A DNA stretch of 27,291 bases from contig JBKQNY010000097.1 in assembly GCA_052145775.1 (NCBI GenBank), forward strand, positions 1-27,291. The letters are read 5' to 3'. This DNA is from CAVYPR01 sp052145775. Lineage in GTDB: Bacteria; Actinomycetota; Acidimicrobiia; Acidimicrobiales; RAAP-2. The notes beneath the pieces are model-generated. The model was not told where the DNA came from, searched no databases, and worked only from the letters and a program-made list of their open reading frames with translations. Made by a program: the position numbers and the translations under genes. Positions within the stretch are counted from its first letter, which is position 1, and every line of letters starts with the position of its first letter. This document shows positions 1-7,471 of the stretch, in pieces.

Positions 1-7
1 CGAGACC

Positions 8-277
8 GTGGAAAGGGTGATGCGGGCCCACCACAAGAATGGGGCGGCAGGAGCTTCGTGGGTTGCATCACCGACGTTGGATGTTATACTAAAGGCGGAC
101 CTTTGGGCCAGGAAGGAAGCAGAGAATACCGTGGGTTTCGGCGACATTACGGCTAAGAGCGACGGGGCGCGCCTCTTGGTCACCGGACAGATGATGTTGG
201 ACCTCGTGGTTTTGGGAGTAGTGGTCAAGCTCATTCTGAACGCCATCAAGCTGAGCCAACAGGCGCACTCCGATTAG
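8..277 (+). pseudogene. K+ channel remnant (selectivity filter and last TM helix)
   Basis: The reading frame holds the K+ selectivity-filter motif TVGFGD (about residues 41-46 from the GTG at 8). A polar stretch and one hydrophobic helix (about residues 58-80, LVTGQMMLDLVVLGVVVKL) follow, which is the pore-loop plus inner-helix half of a two-TM or voltage-gated-like channel. The roughly 38 residues before the filter are polar and do not form the expected outer helix and pore helix, so the front of the gene is missing or replaced. The frame is open to the left edge, so part of the gene could lie outside. It ends in TAG and faces the membrane protein at 319-978. Channel ancestry is well supported by the filter; function is doubtful. 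Confidence 0.5.
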
Positions 278-318
278 TCGGGGTAAGTAGCCCTTAATGC
301 TCTGCGACCCGCCCGGGT

Positions 319-978
319 CTACTTGAAGATGTTGACCGCTCGCGCGATCACGAGCCCCAAGATGATGAGCGAAGCAGTGGCCTGGGCCGCCATCGCCAAC
401 TTGGCCCAACGGGCAATCGGCATGACATCAGTGGGACTGAACGCGGTCGAGTCGGTGAAGCCTAGGTAGAGGTAGTCGAAGAATTGCGGACGCCATCCGG
501 GACGCATCACGTGAGGATTCAGGTGCTCTGGGAAAGCCAAGTCGGGGAACTGTGGCGTCGAACGGGCGCGGGCCTCTGGACCCCCGCCGTCGAGCTCCCA
601 ATAAAGGAAGGAGAAGGTGATAACGACGTATACCCAGACCACCCCGCCGATCCTGAGCAGGCCACTCGGTGAGTTGGTCTCGGCACCACCGCGGACGAGG
701 TCGACCACCAGGCGACCGGTCGCACCAGCGGCTCCCGCGACCAGGATCACCACCAGAGCGAGCGAAAGGGTCCGAACGAAGGTCGACCGACGGTCGATCC
801 GACCAGGATCGGCGACGATGAGCGCCACCAGGAGGATCCCTTCGATCACCGGGATCACCCACCTCGGAGCGAAGCTGTAATTCGTTGGGAGGAAGAACGG
901 TAATGCCATCGCCACAAGGAGCGTGACCGCCATCGGCCAGCGCTTCTCCCCGATCACATCCGCGCCGGGCGTGTCCAT
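319..978 (-). CDS. Multi-pass membrane protein with channel-like C-terminus
   Basis: A 219-residue integral membrane protein with about five hydrophobic segments (roughly residues 16-32, 38-56, 72-95, 112-128 and 190-215). The C-terminal part (about 165-217) has the layout of a K+ channel pore region: an aromatic amphipathic stretch, the loop FTDSTAFSPTD where a TVGFGD filter would sit, then a long hydrophobic helix. It resembles actinobacterial proteins annotated as hypothetical or ion-channel-like, but the canonical filter is absent, so K+ conduction should not be assumed. The ATG at 978 has no good Shine-Dalgarno. A TAAAGT box a few bases upstream would suit leaderless transcription. It ends in TAG, convergent with the channel remnant. 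Confidence 0.72.
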   Translation of the reverse strand: MDTPGADVIGEKRWPMAVTLLVAMALPFFLPTNYSFAPRWVIPVIEGILLVALIVADPGRIDRRSTFVRTLSLALVVILVAGAAGATGRLVVDLVRGGAETNSPSGLLRIGGVVWVYVVITFSFLYWELDGGGPEARARSTPQFPDLAFPEHLNPHVMRPGWRPQFFDYLYLGFTDSTAFSPTDVMPIARWAKLAMAAQATASLIILGLVIARAVNIFK

Positions 979-1194
979 CGCCCGACTTTAGGTTGCGGGA
1001 GCCGCCCAAGCGGTGCTGCGCTTCCTCAGACTCTCGCCTGGCACAAGGGTACCCCCGGCCCCCTCAAGCCGTCCGTGGACGGTGGACCACCTGTCCCACT
1101 ATCGCAAGCGCGAAGGGCTGCTACGGGTATCCCTAATCGCCGGCCCTGTGACAGGGTCCAACGAAGTTCCGGGGATGTCAGGGCGCTACCTGGT

Positions 1195-1210
1195 ATAGCA
1201 TCAATGCTAT
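1195..1210. promoter_or_regulatory. Palindromic operator over toxin start codon
   Basis: A perfect 7-bp inverted repeat, ATAGCAT-CA-ATGCTAT, ends inside the ATG (1209-1211) of the toxin gene. A TATAGC -10-like hexamer overlaps the left arm at 1194-1199, which would place the transcript start almost on the ATG and give a leaderless message. Type II TA operons are usually repressed by their antitoxin through such a dyad, so the downstream XRE protein is the natural ligand. Binding is inferred. Confidence 0.55.
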
Positions 1211-1553
1211 GTGGGGGTCGGTCGAGCTCGAACCTGAGGTCAGGGACTGGATCGTCGCCCTCGACGGTACCGAGGCTGACCGAGTGAGGTTCCACATTGA
1301 TCGCTTCGCCGAACTCGGGCCCCTCCTGGATGAGCCGCATACCCGCCAGCTCGATGGAAAGCTCCGTGAGCTGCGCTTCCACCTGGAAGGGCGTCAGATT
1401 CGTGTCACCTATTGGATCGCCCCGGGCCGGCGGATCATCCTGCTCACGGTGTTCGCAAAGTCCCAGCGCCAGGAGCGACGAGAGATCAGCAGAGCAAAGC
1501 AAGCGATGGAGCGGTGTGTTGCTGAGGCGCACACCACTGACAACGAGGAGTAG
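1209..1553 (+). CDS. higB: RelE/HigB-type toxin (Gp49-like family)
   Basis: The 114-residue protein matches the phage-derived Gp49-like/HigB toxin family (RelE/ParE superfamily). It has an acidic N-terminus, a central ELRFHLEGRQIRVTYW strand block (about residues 58-74), IILLTVFAKSQRQERREI (about 80-97) and a C-terminal helix ending in AMERC. Such toxins cleave mRNA on the ribosome. Length is normal for the family. The start ATG lies in the palindromic operator and has no Shine-Dalgarno, which suggests leaderless translation. The XRE antitoxin gene follows after 5 nt, so this is the toxin-first order typical of higBA. The gene ends GAG GAG TAG; the purine run at 1544-1549 doubles as the antitoxin ribosome-binding site. 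Family assignment is firm; the target specificity is not. Confidence 0.86.
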   Translation: MWGSVELEPEVRDWIVALDGTEADRVRFHIDRFAELGPLLDEPHTRQLDGKLRELRFHLEGRQIRVTYWIAPGRRIILLTVFAKSQRQERREISRAKQAMERCVAEAHTTDNEE

Positions 1554-1558
1554 AGATC

Positions 1559-1912
1559 ATGACCAAGCGGACGACCTGGGAAGACTTCAAGGCGGAACAC
1601 CCACTCACCCCGGAGGGGCGTGCTGCGTATGAGGACGAAGCACGCATCAGCGCGTTTCGGGAACTCGTCTATCGGCTCCGCACCGAAGCGGATCTGACCC
1701 AGGCCGAACTGGCCCAGCGGATGGGGACCACCCAGTCGGCAATCGCGCGGATGGAAGGTGGCGGGGCTCGGCCCACTCTCGAGACTCTTGAGAAGCTTGC
1801 GGGCGCTGTCGGGAGCGAGCTGCTTGTCGGCGTGGGTGAGAATCTCTCAGACAACCGCAGCATTGCAAAGCTTGTCCGCGACGGCCACGCGGTCATTCGA
1901 CGCGCCAGCTAG
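1559..1912 (+). CDS. higA: XRE-family antitoxin (HigA-like)
   Basis: The 117-residue protein has a helix-turn-helix of the Cro/C1 (XRE) type at about residues 42-95. The core is LTQAELAQRMGTTQSAIARME, followed by GARPTLETLEKLAGAVG, a standard HTH_3 signature. The N-terminal about 35 residues (WEDFKAEHPLTPEGRAAYEDE) match the extension seen in HigA antitoxins paired with Gp49-like toxins, where this part touches the toxin. It should neutralise the toxin and repress the operon through the palindrome at 1195-1210. The GAGGAG ribosome-binding site lies 9 nt before the ATG, inside the end of the toxin gene. It stops at TAG, with TAA five codons later in the same frame. Confidence 0.9.
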   Translation: MTKRTTWEDFKAEHPLTPEGRAAYEDEARISAFRELVYRLRTEADLTQAELAQRMGTTQSAIARMEGGGARPTLETLEKLAGAVGSELLVGVGENLSDNRSIAKLVRDGHAVIRRAS

Positions 1913-1954
1913 CGGGTGCCCCAATAACACGGCGAACCCGCCCAAACCCACCGC

Positions 1955-1974
1955 CACCTATCGCCGGGAGCGGG
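1955..1974 (+). repeat. 20-bp direct repeat, copy 1
   Basis: CACCTATCGCCGGGAGCGGG here matches 2640-2659 at 18 of 20 positions in the same orientation. The two copies bracket the small monooxygenase-like gene and its flanks, 685 bp apart. No inverted structure or gene explains the pair. Confidence 0.4.
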
Positions 1975-2014
1975 TCACGGTCAGACACACTCGGCCGCGG
2001 CGGTGGTCGCCATC

Positions 2015-2062
2015 CGGCACTTGCGGGCTAGGTATTTCCAGTTGCCAACGGCAAACCCCGCG
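2015..2062 (-). repeat. Dispersed element A, 3' of the ABM-like gene
   Basis: Read on the plus strand it has CGGCACTTGCGGGC, then CCAAC, then GCAAACCCCGCG. The same blocks in the same order occur at 8702-8754. Each copy begins about 32 nt beyond the stop codon of a minus-strand gene. It could be a degenerate REP-like or cassette-end element; this is tentative. Confidence 0.3.
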
Positions 2063-2093
2063 TGGAGCGCTCCTCGTGTTGGCCCTGCGTGTC

Positions 2094-2468
2094 CTACGAG
2101 AGCGAGTTGATGACACGACCCCTGTGCTGAGTCGTAACCTGAGCCTTGCCAGCCCACGCGAGCACCGCTCCGAAGTCTGCCCAGCTTTCCGATGACAGCT
2201 TCCAGTGGTTGGCCACTCCGGCCTCGGACTCGTAGATCTCATCGAGGACGTAAGTCGTTTTACCCGTCGGCTCAGAGCCGGGGTCGAGAGGGTTGGCAAG
2301 CTCGGCACCCTTGGACACGTTGTAGGAAAGCAACGCCAACTCGCCCGACCTTGGGTGACTCGTCTCCATCCACTTTCCGTGGCTCGCGAACAGCCGGTCA
2401 CCTTCCGCGACCTGATCTGCTGAAACGGTAAAAACCATGGTGAGATGCACATTCCCTTGAAATCCCAT
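2094..2468 (-). CDS. Small antibiotic-biosynthesis-monooxygenase-like protein
   Basis: A 124-residue protein with a ferredoxin-like alpha/beta layout of the ABM (dimeric alpha-beta barrel) type: a first strand VHLTMVFTVSAD, a helix around EGDRLFASHGKWME, a strand LALLSYNV, then TTYVLDEIYESEAGVANHWK (about residues 72-91). Such proteins are often small oxygenases or stress proteins, but no catalytic residue can be named here. The ATG at 2468 is chosen because AGGAAG lies 6 nt upstream. Open alternatives are ATG 2486, GTG 2450 and ATG 2438, the last beginning at MVFTVS. It ends in TAG. It stands alone between two copies of a 20-bp direct repeat. Confidence 0.65.
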   Translation of the reverse strand: MGFQGNVHLTMVFTVSADQVAEGDRLFASHGKWMETSHPRSGELALLSYNVSKGAELANPLDPGSEPTGKTTYVLDEIYESEAGVANHWKLSSESWADFGAVLAWAGKAQVTTQHRGRVINSLS

Positions 2469-2639
2469 TGGATTCTTCCTATCCATGTATGACCAGGTGT
2501 CGCCGCAGAACCTAGTGCGCTTCCGATGACGAAGCTCTGGACGGCTGCCCGCAGGGCCAGCATGGATAGCGGGGAGAGGTGACCCTCGCCCATGAACACC
2601 TGACCTCTAAGACGTTATCCCCGCGACCAGGCGACGCAT

Positions 2640-2659
2640 CACCTACCGCCGGGAGTGGG
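2640..2659 (+). repeat. 20-bp direct repeat, copy 2
   Basis: CACCTACCGCCGGGAGTGGG is the second copy of the repeat at 1955-1974, with two transitions. The surrounding 2487-2692 has no gene I can support. Confidence 0.4.
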
Positions 2660-2692
2660 GCGCCATAACTTTCCCCTCTGCCCGCACCTGTG

Positions 2693-3736
2693 TCAGTTCT
2701 GAACTGGTGCCCTCAGCGTCCGTATTAGGAACGACGACGCCTCCTCGGCCAGCGCCGAAACCGACGGCGAGATGCCGGCACTCCCTTCCTGTTTCAGGCC
2801 ATGCCCAGCGTCGCGCACCATCACCAACGTGACGTGGTGACCGGTCGACTGCAAATGCTGGGCCAACTCGATGGACTGCTGGGGCGAGACAACGTTGTCC
2901 TCTGCGCCCTGGATGATCAGGAACGGTGGCGCGGGTGTTCCCGTCACGTAGGTCACCGGACTAGCAGCGGTCAGCACCGGGGACGGCGGTTGGGGAGGCA
3001 CCCCGAAGACCAGGGGTGACAGACCCTGCGCCAAATCGGAGGTGGACCACGAGGGCGCGTTCAGGTCCGTCGGCCCGTACTCGTCCACTACCGACGCCAC
3101 CGCGCTCGACTCGTTGAGAAAGGGACCTACGTCGAACCCGGCTGAAGGCCCGGCGAGCCCCATGAGGGACACCAGCTGGCCACCCGCGCTCGCACCCATG
3201 GCGCCGATCTGGAACGGGGCGATATGCAGCAGGCCGGCATTGGCGCGCAGGTAGCGGACGGCACACTTGACGTCTTGGATCTGTGCCGGCCATTTGAACG
3301 ACGGAGCCAGCGCATAGTTGAGGGACACAAAGAGCCATCCCTGATTGACGATGGCGCTCTCAACATCGCCCGCCAGGGTCCCCGCACCCACTGTGGCATC
3401 CCCCAGGATCCAGCCGCCTGCATGCAGAAACACGACCGCCGGAACGGGATGCGTGGGCGCAGGGTCGGGCTCGTACAGCTTGAGGGTCCCCGACGGCCCA
3501 CCGGCGCAGTAGGTCAGCTGGCGGGTCGTGCCAGCCAGGCTGGCTCTGGTGCAGCCTCCGAGCAGCATGAGCTGAAACAGCAACGCCACCGGTAGGACGA
3601 GCGCGAGCTTCGTTCCGCATCTCAGACGAGGTCCTCTGCCACCACTCCGGCGCCGATGGGTACGCCGGCGTGGATGGTGGTTGGAGGGATCAGGAGCATG
3701 CATCGCATGCATCGCCCAGGTCGGAGATGTCTTCAC
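2693..3736 (-). CDS. Secreted lipoprotein alpha/beta hydrolase (esterase/lipase-like)
   Basis: An alpha/beta-hydrolase of the HSL/carboxylesterase-like group. The oxyanion motif HAGGW is at residues 105-109, the nucleophile elbow GASAGG has Ser183, and the acid and base are probably in GAEDNVVSPQQS and DAGHGL near the C-terminus. An Arg-rich N-region, a hydrophobic core (LALVLPVALLFQLML, about residues 44-58) and the lipobox LLGGC (Cys62) mark it as a lipid-anchored exported protein. The likely substrate is a small ester; nothing identifies it further. The 43 residues before the hydrophobic core are long for a signal peptide, so an internal start (Met9 or Met12) is possible. The first codons run through a GCATGCATC tandem repeat (about 3698-3717). 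Confidence 0.8.
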   Translation of the reverse strand: MKTSPTWAMHAMHAPDPSNHHPRRRTHRRRSGGRGPRLRCGTKLALVLPVALLFQLMLLGGCTRASLAGTTRQLTYCAGGPSGTLKLYEPDPAPTHPVPAVVFLHAGGWILGDATVGAGTLAGDVESAIVNQGWLFVSLNYALAPSFKWPAQIQDVKCAVRYLRANAGLLHIAPFQIGAMGASAGGQLVSLMGLAGPSAGFDVGPFLNESSAVASVVDEYGPTDLNAPSWSTSDLAQGLSPLVFGVPPQPPSPVLTAASPVTYVTGTPAPPFLIIQGAEDNVVSPQQSIELAQHLQSTGHHVTLVMVRDAGHGLKQEGSAGISPSVSALAEEASSFLIRTLRAPVQN

Positions 3737-3865
3737 CTATCTTCCGGATCACGGTCTCGATACCCCGCACTCGGCAGTGCCCGACGAGGTCCAGACGCTG
3801 CGCTCGACCACGACCGGATGCAGGGTTCACGATCAGCACGCGGCGAGTTTCGTCCATCCCGGAGT

Positions 3866-5203
3866 TCACCCCGAACCAGCGACGCTCTCAAGCCGGCCGG
3901 AGCGAATGGCGCCCAGAAACGCCTCGTAATCCCTCTCGTTCTGATCCGCGTACCCGACGGCGAAAGCAGCCATCGCCTCGTCGAACACGGCGCCGCTGCC
4001 AAGGTAGCCGGCCAAGACGGCAGGCTCTCCGGCGCGGGCGTGGGCCCGCGCGAGGGTCGCTCCGCACAACCGCCCGTAGATGGCCAAATCCATTGGCAGC
4101 AAAGACTCCAATCGGACTGAAAGCTTCATGTCCCGTAGTTGGCGGACGTAGAAGTTGAACCCGTCGATACGGGCCAAGCCCAGGAACGTGTCACTTGCCG
4201 CCTGCATAATGCGCTGGCCCACGACCACTCTCCGACCATGGTTCCGGTATTGGGACCGGCCCACATACGGAGCGAGGACCGAAGCTCGCGCCTCTTTGAT
4301 CTGGAGGAATAGCGGATCCAGGTCGGCCTTCCCGGCCAGCAGCACGACGAAGCATCGCGTTCCCACGCTGCCCACTCCCACCACCTTCGATGCGGCGTCG
4401 ACGAACTCGTAGTGGTCGAGGAGCATGCGCCGGTCTGCGTCGAGGCTCGCGAAATAGGCCCAGACGGAGCGGCGCGCCAGTTGGACCTGCTCCTCGGTGA
4501 GACGACTCACCAGAGGAGGGTCTTCGAGAATCACTCGGCGGCCATCCCTGACGGTGGTCAGCTTGGGAAGCGCCTTGAGGCTGGTCCGATGCCTGGCCTT
4601 GGAGACGCCCCGCTCGAGGATCGATCGACTCCGCTGGTCGGGTGCGGCGGCCAGCAGTGAGGCGACGTCAAGCCGAGAGTGCCACACCTCGAAAGCGGAA
4701 AGCTCTGACATCGCCTCCATCTCCGAGCGATACGCAGCCGAGGAGCTGAGCACCGCGGTCTCGCCATCTGCATCGGTCAGACCGCCAGTCCGAGCCGCGA
4801 TAACCAGGCTGGCCGCGAGGCGTTTCAGGTCCCATTCCCACGGCCCCGGCTGGGTCTCGTCGAAGTCATTCACGTCAAAGACGAGGATGCGCTCGGGCGT
4901 GGCAAAGCTGCCGAAGTTGAGCAAATGGGCGTCACCGCAGATCTGCAGCGTCACCCCGCTGGCCGGCGTGCGGCTGAGGTCCGCGGCCATGATGGCCGGG
5001 GAACCGCGGTAAAAAGCAAACGGGGATTCCATCATCCTGCCATGTCGGACCGGGATCAGCTCCGACAAGCGGCCTTCGTTCGTGCGGAGTAGCACCTCTA
5101 CGGGGTCCGGGCGGTCGGCGGGCGGTCGCCACTCTCCATGACTGCGCCGCGGGACGCGAACCCGCATAGCTTGACCGGCCGCACGCTGCTCCGATCGGGT
5201 CAT
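3866..5203 (-). CDS. DUF2252 family protein
   Basis: A 445-residue DUF2252 protein. The family signature is complete: FYRGSPAIMAADL, LQICGDAHLLNFGSFATPER, VFDVNDFDETQPGPWEWD and LKRLAASL in the N-terminal third, and a C-terminal ARAHARAGEP...YADQNERDYEAF block. The GDAHxxNF and FDxNDFDE motifs resemble the catalytic and metal loops of aminoglycoside-phosphotransferase-like kinases, so DUF2252 is often suspected to be an atypical kinase; no substrate is known to me. The ATG at 5203 gives the usual family length. The frame stays open to 5449, but that extension is Arg/Pro-rich and would overlap the next gene. No clear Shine-Dalgarno precedes the chosen ATG. Confidence 0.85.
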   Translation of the reverse strand: MTRSEQRAAGQAMRVRVPRRSHGEWRPPADRPDPVEVLLRTNEGRLSELIPVRHGRMMESPFAFYRGSPAIMAADLSRTPASGVTLQICGDAHLLNFGSFATPERILVFDVNDFDETQPGPWEWDLKRLAASLVIAARTGGLTDADGETAVLSSSAAYRSEMEAMSELSAFEVWHSRLDVASLLAAAPDQRSRSILERGVSKARHRTSLKALPKLTTVRDGRRVILEDPPLVSRLTEEQVQLARRSVWAYFASLDADRRMLLDHYEFVDAASKVVGVGSVGTRCFVVLLAGKADLDPLFLQIKEARASVLAPYVGRSQYRNHGRRVVVGQRIMQAASDTFLGLARIDGFNFYVRQLRDMKLSVRLESLLPMDLAIYGRLCGATLARAHARAGEPAVLAGYLGSGAVFDEAMAAFAVGYADQNERDYEAFLGAIRSGRLESVAGSG

Positions 5204-5285
5204 GGGGTCGCGTGCGGCTGGCCGACGGGCCGGCCACCAGCTCTCCGAGTGCGGGAGGGGCAGGCACCTGGTTCGGCGTCGCCTT

Positions 5286-5537
5286 CTATTGGGAGCAAGG
5301 TCTTGTTCCGCGGTCACGCGCCCCCGGCGGAAGGGTCTTCGAAGGGGGATAGACATATCGAGCGAACGTGGCTGAGGTCCAGCCCATCCTCCAGCCACCG
5401 AATAGAGGCAGGATCCTACGCAACTTCTCCTTCTCGCCTGCAGCGGCAAGCATCAAAAGGATGATTGCCCAGACAGCTGCACAAGCGATGCTGTAGGCGG
5501 TGAAGGGCTCCAGTCGTTTTCTCACGTCGGAGATCAT
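5286..5537 (-). CDS. Small single-TM membrane protein
   Basis: An 83-residue protein with one clear transmembrane helix (about residues 11-32, AYSIACAAVWAIILLMLAAAG), a short basic loop (EKEKLRRIL), and a second weakly hydrophobic part, LPLFGGWRMGWTSATFARYVYPP. The look is of a small conserved actinobacterial membrane protein, but I cannot name the family. The ATG at 5537 has an AGGGCG-like site just upstream. A Met nine codons earlier (5564) is an alternative. It lies upstream of the DUF2252 gene on the same strand with an 82-nt gap, and ends in TAG. Its presence argues against the long N-terminal extension of the DUF2252 frame. Confidence 0.5.
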   Translation of the reverse strand: MISDVRKRLEPFTAYSIACAAVWAIILLMLAAAGEKEKLRRILPLFGGWRMGWTSATFARYVYPPSKTLPPGARDRGTRPCSQ

Positions 5538-5605
5538 CGTACGCCCTGGCGCGTCCCCTACCACCGAGACTAGGGCGGGCCCTGGCGTCCCCTACCGCCA
5601 GCGAT

Positions 5606-5662
5606 GGGCACTTTCTCGCGGCGGCACTCTTGCGGCGGTGCCGCAAGTGGTGATGAGTGCCC
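5606..5662. repeat. Nested inverted repeat (possible cruciform)
   Basis: An inner hairpin CTTGCGGC-GGT-GCCGCAAG (5629-5647, perfect 8-bp arms) is enclosed by GGGCACT (5606-5612) and AGTGCCC (5656-5662). There is no T-run on either side, so it is not a standard terminator. It lies between the minus-strand small membrane protein and the plus-strand frameshifted gene. Confidence 0.5.
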
Positions 5663-5768
5663 GGTATGGGGCACGAGAGGGGTTGCACGACGCTCCAGTT
5701 TGCATTCTTCGGAGCTTCTTAGCCTCAGAACGCCGACGCTCACGTTGTCTTCACAAACCCTCCGTAGC

Positions 5769-6342
5769 GTGGATGTTGTGAAACGCGCTCGGGCTTCGAC
5801 AGAGTTGGGCACTGCCGGCAATGCACGGATCCACGCGGGCACGCCGCACAGCCGTCTCGCCATCGTCGCCACTGCCGTCGGCCTGAGCAGTGCTGCGTTG
5901 GTGGGCGTCGTCGGCCATCATGCGAGCGGAGCGGCAGCGGGTGACCATCCGACGGCGGCCCTCACGTCGATCGCCGCAGGCAGGCCAGAAGCATCATCGG
6001 AGACGTCGTCCGATGAGATCGAGCCCGCATCTCAATTGATCACAACACAGGGCAACGCCACAGCGTCTCTCCCCTCCGAACAAAGTACCCATCTCCGTGG
6101 TCGCCGCAGAACAAACGTCGCAAAGGTTTCAAGGCTGGCTGCCGTGGAAAGACGATCCTCAGCTCCCGCTCGCCGTGACTCATCTGGGGGTTCAGCAGGT
6201 CGCCCTGGACTGGTCCAACAAGAATCCGTTCGTTGAACACGTTTGGGGAACATCTTGGCAAGTCTGGACGGGCAACCAAGATGTCTTCACCGCTCCGTCG
6301 CGTGCCCCGGCGGAGGCATTCGCCAAGGGGGTCGCTATTTGA
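5769..6342 (+). pseudogene. Probable frameshifted secreted/anchored protein
   Basis: From the GTG at 5769 (or 5778) one frame gives a basic start, a hydrophobic segment (LAIVATAVGLSSAALVGVVG) and a Thr/Ser/Ala-rich stretch up to about 6080, an export-signal-plus-linker layout. Beyond that point this frame becomes Arg-rich and unnatural. The +1-shifted frame becomes protein-like instead (VPISVVAAEQTSQRFQGW, then WKDDPQLPLAVTHLGVQQVA and NPFVEHVWGTSWQVWTGNQD) and ends at TGA 6340-6342. The simplest reading is one indel between about 6060 and 6095. Alternatives are two unrelated open frames or no gene. I do not recognise the family. Confidence 0.3.
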
Positions 6343-6465
6343 CAGCTCACCGCTGGTCCCACACCTCTCATCTCAGCGTCCGTGTCTCCCAACCCCGCAT
6401 CTTGGCAGCAAGTTGGCGAAGCTGGAACTGATCCGCCAGCGTCAACGCCCGCCCCCATAACGTCG

Positions 6466-6483
6466 CGGACGGCTCGCCGTCCG
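6466..6483. terminator. GC hairpin in convergent gap
   Basis: CGGACGG-CTCG-CCGTCCG forms a perfect 7-bp stem with a 4-nt loop. It lies in the 253-bp gap between the plus-strand frameshifted gene and the minus-strand AIM24 gene, where a bidirectional terminator would be expected. No U-tract follows. I see nothing else in this gap. Confidence 0.35.
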
Positions 6484-6595
6484 GCCTGCCCCCGACCGCC
6501 GGGTGGTGGTCGCAGTCCCGTTGCGGCACGAGTGGGGCACCCAGGGCAAAGGGCGACGACATCAACATCGCCGGAAGCGGGACGAATGATCGAGG

Positions 6596-7357
6596 TTAGT
6601 GCAGCAGCCCACCGATAATGCCGCCGACGGCGCCACCTTCAACGGCCGAGCGGCTGTCGTGGTGATCGCCCTTGTCGACGTAAGGCTCGAGGGCACCGGC
6701 CAGGATGGGCAGGGGCAGCGACTGCAGGTAGACCCGGCCCGGGCCGGTCAACTGCACGAAGTGGTGGCCGTCCTTGCCCATGTAGTGGTTGGCCATCCCC
6801 GGCACCCGCTGAACGGCGAAGGTCACCGAAGCCTGGAACAGGCCGACATGGCCGGGGTGGGCCCGCAGGGTCTCGCCGGCCGCGAGGTCGTAGGCGCGGA
6901 TCTCGCCCGAAAGCTCGATCCAGGCCCGCGCAGTGCCGCTCAGCCGCTGGAGGATGAACCCCTCGCCGCCGAAGATGCCGCCAGAGAACGACTGCTGCAG
7001 GGCGGGGGCGATCTGGATCCCGGGGAGGCCGGCCAAGAAGCCGTGGCGGTGGCAGATGAACTCGTTGCCGGGGGCCACCTCGATGGGCAGGATCTTGCCC
7101 GGAAGCTTGGCGGCGAAGGCCACCATGCCCGGTCCGCCCTGCGCGGTGTAGGTGTTGAACACGAAGGTGCCGCCGGCCACCGCCCGCTTGAGCGCCCCCA
7201 CGACACCCTTGCCGCCCGCCCCGCCACCGAAGTTGGTCGACATCTGGATGGTGTCGGTCATCCAGGAGAACTCGCCGTCCTCCGAGAGGATCGTCTCGCC
7301 CGGGTCGAGCGTGACCTCGAGCACTGGCATGGTCGTTCCTTGCACCGTGTCCTGCAT
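6596..7357 (-). CDS. AIM24 family (TIGR00266-like) protein
   Basis: A 253-residue protein of the AIM24/TIGR00266 family, a beta-rich Gly-repeat fold. Its marks are the N-terminal LEVTLDPGETILSEDGEFSW and the segments MSTNFGGGAGGKGVVGALKR, FNTYTAQGGPGMVAFAAKLP, GGIFGGEGFILQRLSG and GPGRVYLQSLP, with a Gly-rich tail. The molecular role of bacterial members is unknown; the name comes from a yeast mitochondrial inheritance factor. The ATG at 7357 is preceded by AAAGGAGG with 6 nt spacing, an excellent ribosome-binding site. The frame stays open upstream into the remains of a VOC gene, but that part is not AIM24. The C-terminal GGAVGGIIGGLL could contact membrane. It ends in TAA. Confidence 0.88.
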   Translation of the reverse strand: MQDTVQGTTMPVLEVTLDPGETILSEDGEFSWMTDTIQMSTNFGGGAGGKGVVGALKRAVAGGTFVFNTYTAQGGPGMVAFAAKLPGKILPIEVAPGNEFICHRHGFLAGLPGIQIAPALQQSFSGGIFGGEGFILQRLSGTARAWIELSGEIRAYDLAAGETLRAHPGHVGLFQASVTFAVQRVPGMANHYMGKDGHHFVQLTGPGRVYLQSLPLPILAGALEPYVDKGDHHDSRSAVEGGAVGGIIGGLLH

Positions 7358-7471
7358 GGCGTCCTCCTTTAGGCGGGCGGCGGCTTCGCGCCTCAGCGTA
7401 CCGATCCCACACTCGGGATGACGGACCGACCGGGCCCGGCTCACCCAGGCCCGCCGTGGCGGCCCACAGGC

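Noticed and set aside
1069..1156. Small hairpins CCGTCC-GT-GGACGG and CCCTGT-G-ACAGGG upstream of the TA pair
   Set aside because: Six-base arms are expected by chance in this base composition; the 979-1194 gap shows nothing more.
1955..2659. Integron gene cassette around the monooxygenase-like gene
   Set aside because: The flanking 20-bp repeats do not show the paired attC core sites, and no integrase is present.
5204..5449. N-terminal extension of the DUF2252 protein
   Set aside because: Arg/Pro-rich, outside the family, and it would overlap the small membrane protein gene.
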